NCBI RefSeq assembly: GCF_012641275.1
Contig: NZ_JABAIA010000004.1
Coordinates: 310,001-374,000, forward strand
Origin: Chitinophaga varians
GTDB taxonomy: Bacteria; Bacteroidota; Bacteroidia; Chitinophagales; Chitinophagaceae
Direction of reading: 5' to 3'
Length of the DNA stretch: 64,000 bases
Shown piece after piece: positions 26,627-35,900 of this stretch. The position numbers were made by a program, and so were the translations under genes. The notes beneath the pieces were generated by a model, which was not told the origin of the DNA, ran no database searches, and saw only the letters and a list, made by a program, of their open reading frames with translations. Numbering within the stretch: the stretch's first letter is position 1; each line of letters opens with the position of its first letter.

Positions 26627-29600
26627 TTAGAAGGATACGTTTACGCCGAATACATAACTTTTTACCAGCGGGTAGAAGTTGTCCGGGTCCAGCTCCGGGT
26701 CCAGGCCGGGGTATTTGGTGATGGTAAACGGATTCTGTACGTCGAACGAGAACCTTACACCAGAGAACACTTTTTGTTTTTCCAGCATTTTGGCCGGCAG
26801 GGTGTAACCCAGTGTGATATTGCGGCAGCGCAGGAAAGAAGCGTCTGCCAGCCAGTAGCTGGCTTCATTCTGGAACTGGGAGTAAGTACCATCGGTAAGC
26901 GCTGTCGGGAAATCTCCGTTCGGGTTTTTGAATGTCCAGCGATTGGAGGATATCGGCATGGCGTTGAAACCAAACGGATTGGTGGTGGTTTCATTGACCC
27001 TGCCGGAGAGGTAAGGTGACCATTTTTTCTGGACCAGGCCGGAGAAGAAAATGCTGAGGTCAAAATTCCTGTAGGAGAACTGGTTACCGATACCGAAGTT
27101 GAAGCGCGGGTCCTGGTTGCCCAGCAGGGTTTTATCTGCCGTGGAGATAGCGCCATCGGGGCCTGCTACTTTGCCATTACCATCGAAGCCGTGGATGTCC
27201 TGGAGGATGAGGCCACCGGGCAACATACCGGGCATATTGGCGGGCATGTTGGCTTTATCACCGTTATAGATGCCGGTAGAAATGTAACCGTAGTAACCAC
27301 GGAACAGTGCGTCTTTACCAGTGGCCACTTCCCATGGTTTCAACGCGTTCAGCGCTGCCGGAGAGCGTTGTGTCCAGTAGCTGAGGTAGTGGGAGAAGTT
27401 CACGCTGGTAGACCAGGAGAAGCCGTTTTCAGACTGGATGTTTTTGCTGTGCAGGGCTATTTCATAACCAGTGGACCTGGTTTTGCCGGCATTGATAAAT
27501 CCTTCTTTCAGGATAAAGCCGGTGGGATAGGTAACACTGAAGATCAGGTTACGGATGTCTTTACGGAAATAGTCAACGGAGCCGGAGAGGCGGTTGTTAA
27601 AGAAGGCGAAGTCGATGCCTGCATTGAGTTCACCGGCTGTTTCCCAGGTGAGGTTAGGATTTTCGTCACGCGTCATTACCACGCCGGTGTTGATGTTACC
27701 GGTGCCGAAGAGCGGGCTTCTGGAGGCGTCGTACACTCTGTTGGCAGCAGCGCCGAAGTTACTGTTGCCGGTTTCACCGTAGCCGGCCCTTACTTTCAGG
27801 AAGGAAAGCGGCGTAAAGCCTTTCAGGAAAGATTCATCGGAGAGCACCCATCCGGCGGACACGCCGGGGAAGTAGCCCCATTTTTTATTGGCGGCAAATA
27901 CAGAAGAACCGTCACGGCGGATAGAAGCCTGTAAGGTAATATTGCCTCTGTAAGTATAGATGCCGCGGGCGAAGTAGGAAGCCCAGATGGTTTCTGATCT
28001 GCTGGAGCCTACGATTGGTTTGATCGCTTGTCCGGAGCCGAGGTCATAGTATTTGGAGATATCAGACAGGAAGCCCTGGTTGGCGGCGTTGAAGCCTTCC
28101 CAGCCTGATTTCTGGTAGCTGTAACCGGCAACGGCGCTGAGGCTGTGTTGCTCAGAGAAAGTTTTATTGTAGGCAAGGGTATATTCCAGCAGGGTTGATT
28201 TGGCTTCTGACTGGGCGATGCTGGCGGAGCCGTTCACCTGGGAGCCGAGGTAGAATGTCCTTGGCAGGTAGGTGGAACGTTTGGAGTTGGAGTTGTCGTA
28301 ACTGAAGCGCACATTGGCTTTCAGGTCCGGGATGATGCTCCATTCCGCAAAGGCGCTGCTGAGTGTGCGGGTGGTCACGGTCTGATCGGTGATCGTACCA
28401 TAAGACACCGGATTAGGGATGTTAGGGTAATAGGGGCTTACGGGGTAGCTGCCATCAGGCAGTTGCAGCGGTTGTACCGGTGCCCAGTAGATAGCGGAGG
28501 TGATGATACCGCCGTTTTCGTTGGCGCCGCCGGTGAAAGTGTTGTGGGCAGTGGAGTTGGACAGGATCATGCTGGCGCCCAGTTTGATTTTGTCGGACAC
28601 CTGCTGATCGAGGCTTACACGGCCGTTGTAGCGTTTGAAGTCAGTGCCAAGGATTACGCCTTTCTGGTCGAAATAGTTGCCGGAAGCGTAGTAGTTGGTT
28701 TTACCGTTGCCGCCGGAAACGGCGATGTTGTGTTGTTGGGTGTAACCGGCGCGGGTGATGGCATCGGTCGCTTTTTGATGATTGCTGCGGGCAGAATCTA
28801 TCTGTCCCTGTGAATAGATGGGTTTGTACGGCTGCGCTACGGAACCCGGATCGGTATTGCCGTAGTAGGGGGCCACTTTGTTATCGCGGTACCACATCTC
28901 TTCTTTCAGCAGGTTACGTTGTGTCATGTAGTCGGCAGCGCCGTACACCGGGTACATTTTGTCTACGTTCTGAATGCCGTAGGAGCCGGTGTATTCCACT
29001 TTAGGTTTTCCATTGATGCCTTTTTTGGTGGTGATCAGCACCACGCCCGCGCCTGCACGGGCGCCATAGATGGAGGCCGCACTCGCGTCTTTCAGGAATT
29101 CTATGGAAGCGATATCATTGGGGTTGATGAAGTTGAGCGGGGATTTGTCCACGCCGCCTTCCGCATTTTTACCGTATTTGCTGCCGGTGATAGGCTGTGC
29201 TGCGGCGTCCATAACGGGAACACCGTCGATCACATACAATACGCCGGCGTTGGCGAAGGATGGATTACTTCTGATCTGTACATTGATGCCGGCGCCGGGC
29301 TGGCCGGTGCTCTGCGTTACCTGTACGCCGGAGGCCTTGCCCTGTAACGCGCTCTGGAAGCTGGTGCTGGCGCTGATGTCCAGGTCTTTGCCTTTTACCG
29401 TAGTGACTGCGCCGGTGAGGTTCTTTTGTTTTACCGTGCCATAGCCGATCACTACTACGTCTGAGAGGGCGTTGGTGGCCCTTTTCAGGCGGATGTCCAG
29501 TGTAGCCTGACCGGTATAGGTGATTTCCTGTGTTTCAAAACCGATGGAGCGTACCAGCAGCACATCGCCTTTGTTGAGGCTGAGACTGAAGCTGCCGTCG

Positions 29601-30091
29601 GCTTTGGTGATAGCGCCTTTCTGGGTGCCTTTCACCGCCACGCTCACAAAGGGCAGCGGGGCGCCGTCAGCATCCAGGATTTTGCCGGTCACGTCTGTCA
29701 GCGGGCTGGCGGGCGGTATAGTTGTTGCCGCTTTTTTCCTTACGGTGATCTCTTTGCCGTCGATCACATAGGAGAGCGGTTGGTCTTCGAAAATAATTTT
29801 CAGTGCTTCCGCCAGGGGAACATCGGTGAGATTGACGTTCACTGGTTTGGCGGTGTTGATGTGGTCTTTGACGTAGAAGAAGTTGTAGCCTGTCTGGCTT
29901 CTCAGTTTGTGGATGACTGCAACAAGGGAAGCGTTTTTCTCAGAAAGGGTGACTTTCTGGGCATTGGCCACAGCACTAAGGCTGATGAACGCTGTAAGCA
30001 GTAATGTGGTAGCAATCCGCATGAAAACGAAGATTTTGGAAGGCCGGCAATAGCGCGCCCTGCCTCCTTTGTGAAGAAGGTTTAATATCAT
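26627..30091 (-). CDS. SusC/RagA family TonB-linked outer-membrane transporter
   Basis: 1154 residues. The long Chitinophaga-type N-terminus (GGRARYCRPSKIFVFMRIATTLLL) carries the signal sequence, then come an STN domain (~45-115) that links it to FecR, a carboxypeptidase-regulatory-like domain (~130-205), the TonB plug beginning VVVIGYGTVKQKNLTGAV, and a 22-strand barrel ending in VFGVNVSF. It imports the oligosaccharide captured by SusD. The STN domain shows that it is also the signal input for the sigma/FecR pair upstream. A 217-base gap with a hairpin separates it from fecR. Confidence 0.97.
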   Translation of the reverse strand: MILNLLHKGGRARYCRPSKIFVFMRIATTLLLTAFISLSAVANAQKVTLSEKNASLVAVIHKLRSQTGYNFFYVKDHINTAKPVNVNLTDVPLAEALKIIFEDQPLSYVIDGKEITVRKKAATTIPPASPLTDVTGKILDADGAPLPFVSVAVKGTQKGAITKADGSFSLSLNKGDVLLVRSIGFETQEITYTGQATLDIRLKRATNALSDVVVIGYGTVKQKNLTGAVTTVKGKDLDISASTSFQSALQGKASGVQVTQSTGQPGAGINVQIRSNPSFANAGVLYVIDGVPVMDAAAQPITGSKYGKNAEGGVDKSPLNFINPNDIASIEFLKDASAASIYGARAGAGVVLITTKKGINGKPKVEYTGSYGIQNVDKMYPVYGAADYMTQRNLLKEEMWYRDNKVAPYYGNTDPGSVAQPYKPIYSQGQIDSARSNHQKATDAITRAGYTQQHNIAVSGGNGKTNYYASGNYFDQKGVILGTDFKRYNGRVSLDQQVSDKIKLGASMILSNSTAHNTFTGGANENGGIITSAIYWAPVQPLQLPDGSYPVSPYYPNIPNPVSYGTITDQTVTTRTLSSAFAEWSIIPDLKANVRFSYDNSNSKRSTYLPRTFYLGSQVNGSASIAQSEAKSTLLEYTLAYNKTFSEQHSLSAVAGYSYQKSGWEGFNAANQGFLSDISKYYDLGSGQAIKPIVGSSRSETIWASYFARGIYTYRGNITLQASIRRDGSSVFAANKKWGYFPGVSAGWVLSDESFLKGFTPLSFLKVRAGYGETGNSNFGAAANRVYDASRSPLFGTGNINTGVVMTRDENPNLTWETAGELNAGIDFAFFNNRLSGSVDYFRKDIRNLIFSVTYPTGFILKEGFINAGKTRSTGYEIALHSKNIQSENGFSWSTSVNFSHYLSYWTQRSPAALNALKPWEVATGKDALFRGYYGYISTGIYNGDKANMPANMPGMLPGGLILQDIHGFDGNGKVAGPDGAISTADKTLLGNQDPRFNFGIGNQFSYRNFDLSIFFSGLVQKKWSPYLSGRVNETTTNPFGFNAMPISSNRWTFKNPNGDFPTALTDGTYSQFQNEASYWLADASFLRCRNITLGYTLPAKMLEKQKVFSGVRFSFDVQNPFTITKYPGLDPELDPDNFYPLVKSYVFGVNVSF

Positions 30092-30172
30092 ACCTTTACG
30101 AGGTTTGGTTTTTAGTTCAATGTTGTTTTTCTGATGCGTGAAAAATTGATTTTGATTGAAACCTTACGACCG

Positions 30173-30202
30173 AACGTGGAAGTGTTGGCTCACTTTCACG
30201 TT
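30173..30202. other. Hairpin in the fecR-susC intergenic region
   Basis: AACGTGGAAGTG / CACTTTCACGTT, a 12-bp stem with one wobble and a 6-base loop, in the 217-base gap that should also contain the ECF-dependent promoter of the susC operon. On the minus strand no U-tract follows, so it may be an operator or mRNA-stabilising structure and not a terminator. Confidence 0.4.
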
Positions 30203-30308
30203 TTTCATAAGGCCACATCCTTGTTGGCGCTTTTACTTCATGGGCGTGGATTTAAAGTTCACTGTTAATAGTTGTTCTCTTTGACAGTCACATTGTTCAC
30301 AATCGTGG

Positions 30309-31427
30309 TCAATACTTGCTTACATATATTTTTCCGGTTACTATCCTGAATTTTAATAAACCTGCTTTCTCGATGGTGTTTAATACTTTTGATACGTTCT
30401 CGAACCGGGAGATGGTGCCTTCCATTTCGTTGGTGGGGATGTCTCCTTCATAGATGACTTCCACATTGTACCAGCGGGATATTTTCCGCATGATCCCGTA
30501 GATATTTTCGTTGTTGAATTCAAAGTATCCGTTTTTCCAGGCCACGATGCCGTCAGTATTGACAGTAGCTATTTTCAGCGTGCCGTTTTTTTCAGTGACA
30601 GCTTGTTGGCCGGGCTTCAGCACCTGTGCTTCGTTGATTTTAACGGCACCGGATAGCAAGGTAGTTCTGGCACATGGCTCATCTGCGTAGTTGTTGACAT
30701 TAAAGCTGGTGCCGAGCACTTGTATCTGCTGATGGTTGGTACGCACTTTAAAGGGCCGGGTCGGATCGGCGGCTACTTCGAAGTAGGCTTCCCCGTTAAC
30801 TTCCACGGCACGTTCCGCCTGTTGTGCGAAAGAGGCGGGGAAAGTGAGGATGGTGGCGGCATTGAGCCATACCCGCGTGCCATCGGCCAGGGTGATCTGG
30901 TATTGTTCGCCCCGGGCAGTGCTGAGGGTATTGTATTGAACAGCGGTCGCGCCGTTTACCGGACGGTATTCCAGGGAGCCGTCGGCCGCTTTGTTCACTT
31001 CCACGCCGGCCTGCTCTGTCAGTTTACCGGTCTGTGTATCAGAGAGCAGTATTTTTTTTCCGTTGGCCAGCGTGAGGGTGGCGGTGTTTTTCCCTGCGGG
31101 TACATCGGCTGGTGCGGGGGCAGTCTGCATAGCCACTTGTGTCGGCCGGCTGCTGTGGCGGTACCAGTAAAAACCGCCGGCCAGTATGCCGGCGAGGGCG
31201 GCTGCCGCCGCGATGCGCCAGGGGAATATTTTTCTACGGGAGATGGTGATGCCTGTCTGCCGGTGTATTTTTTCCAGGATGAGCGTTTCCTGTGCAGACA
31301 AGTCGCCGATGGCCGGTTTCCCTGCCTGCTGTGCGTCGCACCAGGCGCTGTACACCGCCAGATCTTCATCTGTGGCCGTGTTGGTGGCTATGCGGTCTAT
31401 AATGTCTGAGATATGTTTTTCATCCAT
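30309..31427 (-). CDS. FecR-family anti-sigma factor
   Basis: 372 residues from the chosen ATG (MDEKHISDII). Cytoplasmic anti-sigma N-terminus, one transmembrane segment (IAAAAALAGILAGGFYWY), the periplasmic FecR domain (LADGTRVWLNAATILTFPASF, VEVNGEAYFEVAADPTRPFKVRT, TSFNVNNYADEP) and a C-terminal DUF4974 domain (ENIYGIMRKISRWYNVEVIYEG). It holds the ECF sigma factor inactive until the STN domain of SusC reports substrate binding. A longer upstream reading is open by 20 codons but is not family-like. Confidence 0.95.
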   Translation of the reverse strand: MDEKHISDIIDRIATNTATDEDLAVYSAWCDAQQAGKPAIGDLSAQETLILEKIHRQTGITISRRKIFPWRIAAAAALAGILAGGFYWYRHSSRPTQVAMQTAPAPADVPAGKNTATLTLANGKKILLSDTQTGKLTEQAGVEVNKAADGSLEYRPVNGATAVQYNTLSTARGEQYQITLADGTRVWLNAATILTFPASFAQQAERAVEVNGEAYFEVAADPTRPFKVRTNHQQIQVLGTSFNVNNYADEPCARTTLLSGAVKINEAQVLKPGQQAVTEKNGTLKIATVNTDGIVAWKNGYFEFNNENIYGIMRKISRWYNVEVIYEGDIPTNEMEGTISRFENVSKVLNTIEKAGLLKFRIVTGKIYVSKY

Positions 31428-31504
31428 GGAATGCCAGTTAGGTGCTTGGTCTGTATATAAGGGACATAAATAGGGGGTTCCCCCCAAAGGAGCAGAAAAA
31501 AAAT

Positions 31505-32068
31505 TCAGAGCAGCAGGAAGGAGAGCATTTTCCGGCTCAGGTCTGACCGGAGTTTTTTCAGGGCGATGGTGATCTGGTTTTCGACCGTTTTTTCGGAGAT
31601 GCCCATGAGGGCAGCGATTTCCTTATTGGTGAGATGTTGTACCCGGCTGAGATGGAATATCTCCCGGGCCCGTTGGGGCAGTGTTTCGGTGAATTCTGTG
31701 ATCACCCTTCTCAGCTCTTTCACTTCAAAATCTTCTTCTATGCGGGTGATGGTGGGCAGTTCAACGTTGGCCGCCAGGATAGCGGCACGGCGGCGGGAGG
31801 TCTGGATGGTGCGGGCCAGCCGGTACTTAACGGCGGCCATCAGGTAGCCTTTCAGGGAGGTCACTTCCAGGGTGCTGCGGTTTTCCCATAGCCATACAAA
31901 TATCTCCTGTACCGCGTCGTTGCACTCTTCTTCATTGTTAAGGATATTCCAGGCATACTGGTACAGCAGCCGGAAATAGCGGGCATATACCTCGTTAAAG
32001 GCCATGACCTCGCCTTCCTTTAATAAAGGTAGCAATGCTGCATCACTGATCGCGTTATAATCCCTCAT
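31505..32068 (-). CDS. ECF RNA polymerase sigma-70 factor (FecI-like)
   Basis: 187 residues. Region 2 (AFNEVYARYFRLLYQYAWNIL, ECNDAVQEIFVWLWENR) and region 4 (LPQRAREIFHLSRVQHLTNKEIAALMGISEKTVENQITIALKKLR) are clear. It is the first gene of the sigma-FecR-SusC-SusD-GH16 unit and should direct transcription of susC onward when the glycan is present. A minus-strand TAAATTTG at 32102-32109 matches the housekeeping -7 element and could drive it. Confidence 0.96.
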   Translation of the reverse strand: MRDYNAISDAALLPLLKEGEVMAFNEVYARYFRLLYQYAWNILNNEEECNDAVQEIFVWLWENRSTLEVTSLKGYLMAAVKYRLARTIQTSRRRAAILAANVELPTITRIEEDFEVKELRRVITEFTETLPQRAREIFHLSRVQHLTNKEIAALMGISEKTVENQITIALKKLRSDLSRKMLSFLLL

Positions 32069-32244
32069 ATACTAAAAAAACCTCCGGCATAGCCCATCGG
32101 CCAAATTTATTCAGTTATTTGGTTATTTGGATATTTTATTATCGGATTTACGGATTTTGTGATTTGCGGAGGGGAAAGGCTATGGTAAAAATTAATTTAT
32201 ATTTGCTTTCGTCGATTTCATCCTGAAAAAAAAACACCAGCAAA

Positions 32245-32940
32245 ATGGCAAAACAGACAACAGGCGGGACAGGGATTCAACAGTCAGGATTTGATTTCCT
32301 GGACGCACTGAAAAAGAACAACAACCGGGAATGGTTTAATGTACATAAAGACGACTATCTCCGGGAGCTGAAACAGATAGAAACATTTGCAGACGGGTTA
32401 CTGGCAGATTTGTCGGCGCATGATGTAATTGAAACACCTTCCGGTAAACAAAGCCTCTACCGTATTTATCGCGATACCCGTTTTTCCACCGACAAAACAC
32501 CCTATAAAACCCACTGGAGCGGAAGTTTCAAACGGGCCACCCAGCAACGCCGGGGCGGGTACTATTTTCATATTGAACAGGGCAACAGCTTCATTGGCGG
32601 CGGTTTCTGGGGACCGGTAGCAGACGATCTCAAAAAAGTCCGTGATGACATCGCCTTTGACCCTGCACCGCTGCGTAAAATTCTCAACAGTAAATCTTTT
32701 ATATCCACTTTTGGCGCACTGGAAGGGGAGCAGCTGAAAAAGGCCCCCCGCGGCTATGATCCCGGGCATGAGGCGGCAGACCTGCTGCGCTTTAAGCAGT
32801 TCCTGCTGATACGCCGCTTTACCGACGAAGAAGTATTATCGCCGCAGTTCAGAAAAGAAGCAGGCAAAACATTTGCCGCCATGCGCCCTTTCTTCGACTA
32901 TATGAGCGAAGTATTGTCCACCGATTCCAACGGATTATAA
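32245..32940 (+). CDS. DUF2461 family protein
   Basis: 231 residues matching the DUF2461 (TIGR02453) pattern: FDFLDALKKNNNREWFNVHKDDY, LYRIYRDTRFSTDKTPYKTHWSG, GYYFHIEQGNSFIGGGFWGP and ADLLRFKQFLLIRRF. The family is widespread in Bacteroidota and its function is unknown. A TATATTTG promoter element lies at 32198-32205. It begins a tight run of three genes with gaps of 10 and 5 bases (thioesterase and DinB follow), so they form one operon. Confidence 0.92.
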   Translation: MAKQTTGGTGIQQSGFDFLDALKKNNNREWFNVHKDDYLRELKQIETFADGLLADLSAHDVIETPSGKQSLYRIYRDTRFSTDKTPYKTHWSGSFKRATQQRRGGYYFHIEQGNSFIGGGFWGPVADDLKKVRDDIAFDPAPLRKILNSKSFISTFGALEGEQLKKAPRGYDPGHEAADLLRFKQFLLIRRFTDEEVLSPQFRKEAGKTFAAMRPFFDYMSEVLSTDSNGL

Positions 32941-32950
32941 TCATCAGTGT

Positions 32951-33391
32951 ATGTCCAACATAGAACCGTTAACACCGGAGATAGAACAGCGCGTGCGCGA
33001 CAGTTTCGGCCGGCAGAAAATGATGGCGCTGTACGGCGCCACCATGACCGGCATAGGTAAAGGGTATGTAGAGATCAGCATGCCGCCCAGCGATATCGCG
33101 CTGCGTCCGTCGGGCATCTTCCATGGCAGCGCCATCGCTGGCCTGACAGACGTGGTGGCCGGCTACTGTGCGTCCACTATTCCGGTGGAAGACCCTTATT
33201 TTGTGACCGTCGAGTTTAAGATCAATTTCCTTAACCAGGCCAAAGGCGAGCTGCTGGTTGGACGCGGAAAGTCGATCAAAGCCGGCGCCACGCTGACCAT
33301 CGTGCAAACAGATATTTACGCCCGTACCGGGGAACGGGAAACCCACGTTGCCACCGCCCTGGTCACCATGATGAAAATCAATAAACGTTAA
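32951..33391 (+). CDS. PaaI-like hotdog thioesterase
   Basis: 146 residues with the hotdog PaaI pattern: IGKGYVEISMPPSDIALRPSGIFHGSAIAGLTDVVAGYCAST (active-site helix, with the catalytic acid as Asp in TDVV) and VEFKINFLNQAKGELLVGRGKSIKAGATLTIVQTDIYA. It hydrolyses an acyl-CoA thioester; the substrate cannot be told. Second gene of the DUF2461 operon and directly ahead of a DinB gene. Confidence 0.88.
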   Translation: MSNIEPLTPEIEQRVRDSFGRQKMMALYGATMTGIGKGYVEISMPPSDIALRPSGIFHGSAIAGLTDVVAGYCASTIPVEDPYFVTVEFKINFLNQAKGELLVGRGKSIKAGATLTIVQTDIYARTGERETHVATALVTMMKINKR

Positions 33392-33396
33392 CCTGT

Positions 33397-33900
33397 ATGG
33401 AAATCACGTCTATCAACACTTTCCTGCCTTACTACGACAAAATCCGTGAGCGCACCAAAAGACTGCTCGCAGTAGTCCCGTCTGATTCCCTCGACTGGGC
33501 TTATAAGCCGGGTAAATTCACCATCGGTGATGAGATCCGGCATATCGCCACCATTGAACGGTATATGTTCGCCGAAACAGTCGCCGGCCGCCCAAGCTGC
33601 TACCGCGGCTGCGGTAAAGAACTGGCCGACGGATACGACGCCGTGATGGCTTACTTCGATCAGCTGCACGAAGAGTCGATGGCTATTTTCCGCGCCTTAA
33701 GCGAAGAAGACCTGCAGCGCAAATGCACCACGCCCGGCAACGCCACCATGCCCGTATGGAAATGGTTACGCGCCATGGTGGAACATGAAATACACCACCG
33801 CGCGCAGTTGTATATCTACCTGAATATGATCGGCGTGAAAACGCCGCCGATGTTCGGGCTGAGCGCAGAAGAGGTGGCGGCATATACCAAACCGGAATAG
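33397..33900 (+). CDS. DinB-family protein (cytoplasmic)
   Basis: 167 residues with no signal peptide. Four-helix-bundle DinB pattern: FTIGDEIRHIATIERYMFAETV near the N-terminus and MVEHEIHHRAQLYIYLNMIG at the C-terminus, giving the three His metal ligands (one in RHIA, two in EIHHRAQ). Probably a metal-dependent thiol S-transferase-like protein. Third gene of the DUF2461-thioesterase-DinB operon. Confidence 0.88.
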   Translation: MEITSINTFLPYYDKIRERTKRLLAVVPSDSLDWAYKPGKFTIGDEIRHIATIERYMFAETVAGRPSCYRGCGKELADGYDAVMAYFDQLHEESMAIFRALSEEDLQRKCTTPGNATMPVWKWLRAMVEHEIHHRAQLYIYLNMIGVKTPPMFGLSAEEVAAYTKPE

Positions 33901-33910
33901 CGCTGCCTTG

Positions 33911-34297
33911 ATGAAGTTATGGCCTATAGCTGTGCTGCTGCTCCTGGGGGTTGGTTGCGGGAGGCAGTCGCGTGTCCGGTCTTTTTCCACGTTAGATGTG
34001 ACCTATAATGACGGTGGAAGTATCACTCTCTCCATTAGAATTTCCAACTGTGGGGAAGTAGTAGCACAAAAAGGAAACAGGATACGGCCTGTTTTCTTCA
34101 GGGGCAGGTTGAGTAATCACGAACTGGATAAATTGGAACGTCTCTATACCGCCATGTCCATTGAAAGATACGACAGTGTTTACAGCGATCCCGGCGGGGA
34201 AGATTTTGCATCGTTTAAAATAGTCATTCCGGAAAGAAAGCCGGCAGGTATATTCGTGTATGGGCACCGGGGGGGCCGGTGCCGCTTTGGCAAATAA
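33911..34297 (+). CDS. Putative lipoprotein, probably frameshifted near its 3' end
   Basis: 128 residues with a lipoprotein signal (MKLWPIAVLLLLGVGC). The rest is beta-rich with no recognised family. Near the end the frame crosses a run of seven G (34269-34275) and then reads a basic, low-quality tail (RGGRCRFGK). In the neighbouring frame the same DNA reads AGAALANNGVIRKYSIPTIFNFEKYM, a far more protein-like C-terminus, which suggests that one G has been gained or lost. This could be an assembly or read error, a real mutation, or a phase-variable tract. Confidence 0.6.
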   Translation: MKLWPIAVLLLLGVGCGRQSRVRSFSTLDVTYNDGGSITLSIRISNCGEVVAQKGNRIRPVFFRGRLSNHELDKLERLYTAMSIERYDSVYSDPGGEDFASFKIVIPERKPAGIFVYGHRGGRCRFGK

Positions 34298-34349
34298 TGG
34301 GGTCATAAGAAAGTATTCGATACCTACTATTTTCAATTTTGAGAAATAC

Positions 34350-34952
34350 ATGAAAATAATCTGCAGTCTTTGTATCAGCTTGATTGGTTTTATTAATCCG
34401 GAAGATCCTGTTATTTACAGTCTGTTCTATCACTGGAACAAAATGAGTCTTGCCCTGGCAAAGGAGATCCCTTCCGGAAAGAACGCAGAAGAGAAAATGC
34501 TATACCAGGAACGGCTACAAAGTTTTTACAGGTTATGGAATATGGTCCCTGACAGCCTTCAGAACACTTCTTTAAGATGGGGCTTTCTCGAGCGGATCAG
34601 TACTGAGTTTAACTGGAAAGACAAGAAGTGGTCGGTGATTGAAATGATAAGAGGTGGCGAAATAACCGGGGTAGACAACTATCTCGTTTTTTATCATGGC
34701 AGAATGGCTCATATTATTGCTTATCGCTACCAAACAGACAAGTGGGTGAAAATGCGGGAATGGCAGCAACGTATTAAAACGAGTAGTCTGGTGATAAAGT
34801 CTGCTACCGGCATTGCGAAGCAGGGATGTAACAACGGAGACGTAATAGTGACGGGTTTTAAATCTGCCCTTCCATTACAGGTGGCGTATTTTGCTGAATA
34901 TATGGTGCCGCGGGAGAGCGGGGCTGGAAGGGTGATTTGCCGTTCTCGTTAA
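34350..34952 (+). CDS. Hypothetical protein
   Basis: 200 residues from the ATG MKIICSLCISLIGFINPEDP, which may act as a short signal sequence. The body is rich in Trp, Tyr and Lys (WGFLERISTEFNWKDKKWSVIEMIRGGE, WVKMREWQQRIK) with no family that I recognise. Its frame continues upstream without a stop to the G7 tract of the preceding lipoprotein gene, so the two may once have been read as one frame. Confidence 0.5.
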   Translation: MKIICSLCISLIGFINPEDPVIYSLFYHWNKMSLALAKEIPSGKNAEEKMLYQERLQSFYRLWNMVPDSLQNTSLRWGFLERISTEFNWKDKKWSVIEMIRGGEITGVDNYLVFYHGRMAHIIAYRYQTDKWVKMREWQQRIKTSSLVIKSATGIAKQGCNNGDVIVTGFKSALPLQVAYFAEYMVPRESGAGRVICRSR

Positions 34953-35088
34953 GGAGAGGTAACTGGTGGCTGATTCCTCTTTGATACTCGTTATGGGTGA
35001 TTCGGTAACTTATTTAAAGAGTAGAAACAAACCCGATACGATTTTTTTACCATTGAAATAATTTGATCAATATAACTATTAGGGTAAA

Positions 35089-35568
35089 ATGAATTGGTCC
35101 CGTATTAAAGATGACCTTAAAGCTCCGCTGGCAGTAGCGTTTACGATTCTATTTGTTCTGATCCAGGACAAGCTGTTTATTTGGATATTCCCACCCGGGA
35201 AGAAGTACGGTGTGTCTTTTAATGCTGAGCGTGAGCGGCTGGGGATAGCTACGCTGCCGGGTACCTGGATCACAAAGGACAAGTATAAGGAGATGAAAGT
35301 ATGGCATGCCCCTGACGTGCCGGATAGCGGGTACTTTAGATATACTAAGACGGTGATCGTTAAATCAGGGAAGATTATCTATGATGGAGATATTTATCTA
35401 CACGTAGATAAATCGATATCTGAAAGACTTACTATTGGTTATATTTTTAAAGACCAGAATAAGTGGAAGTATATATATGAAGACCAGTCCAGTGGAATAT
35501 CTGAAAAAAGTATTACCAAAGCACAATCAGACAGTATCTTAAAAAGCTGGAGATTAGTTTATAAGTAA
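35089..35568 (+). CDS. Hypothetical membrane-anchored protein
   Basis: 159 residues with one N-terminal hydrophobic segment (PLAVAFTILFVLIQDKLFIWIF) and a predicted extracytoplasmic beta-rich part (GTWITKDKYKEMKVWHAP, SGYFRYTKTVIVKSGKIIYDGDIYLHV). No family was recognised. It precedes the long hairpin at the edge of the RHS region. Confidence 0.6.
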   Translation: MNWSRIKDDLKAPLAVAFTILFVLIQDKLFIWIFPPGKKYGVSFNAERERLGIATLPGTWITKDKYKEMKVWHAPDVPDSGYFRYTKTVIVKSGKIIYDGDIYLHVDKSISERLTIGYIFKDQNKWKYIYEDQSSGISEKSITKAQSDSILKSWRLVYK

Positions 35569-35620
35569 CGTAATGGGCAAAGAGGTTATGTTTTACAGGT
35601 TCTGAAGGCTCTGTATTGAT

Positions 35621-35667
35621 TGGTTATAGCTGTGGTATCACAAAATGTGATACCACAGCTATAACCA
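35621..35667. repeat. Perfect 22-bp inverted repeat (long hairpin)
   Basis: Arms of 22 identical bases (left arm begins TGGTTATAGCTGTGG, core GTGGTATCACA) around a 3-base AAA loop. No T-run follows immediately. A second hairpin with the same GTGGTAT...ATACCAC core lies beyond the IS element, so the two may bracket an RHS/IS island. Confidence 0.85.
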
Positions 35668-35675
35668 TACGTCGT

Positions 35676-35706
35676 TTTGAAAAAATGAATTATTTTTTTA
35701 CTTTAC
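35676..35706 (+). promoter_or_regulatory. Candidate promoter of the RHS gene
   Basis: TTTG at 35676-35679, then 19 bases, then TACTTTAC followed by GCGG. The -33 element matches and the -7 element is imperfect, but the sequence just after it resembles other start regions in this window. It would give a ~190-base leader. Confidence 0.35.
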
Positions 35707-35900
35707 GCGGAATTTATTTTTAAAATTACAGTTAATACTCCCGTTGAAACTCATTATGTAGCATAAGTAATTGGAAGTAACCCGAGAATATTTTGCTGTC
35801 CGGAGAGTATGATGGTTTGGGCAGATTAAAATTGCTCAGAGACCAGGAAATATCAACAACCAGTTACGCAATAAGAAGTTGTTACCCAAATAAAAAACCT

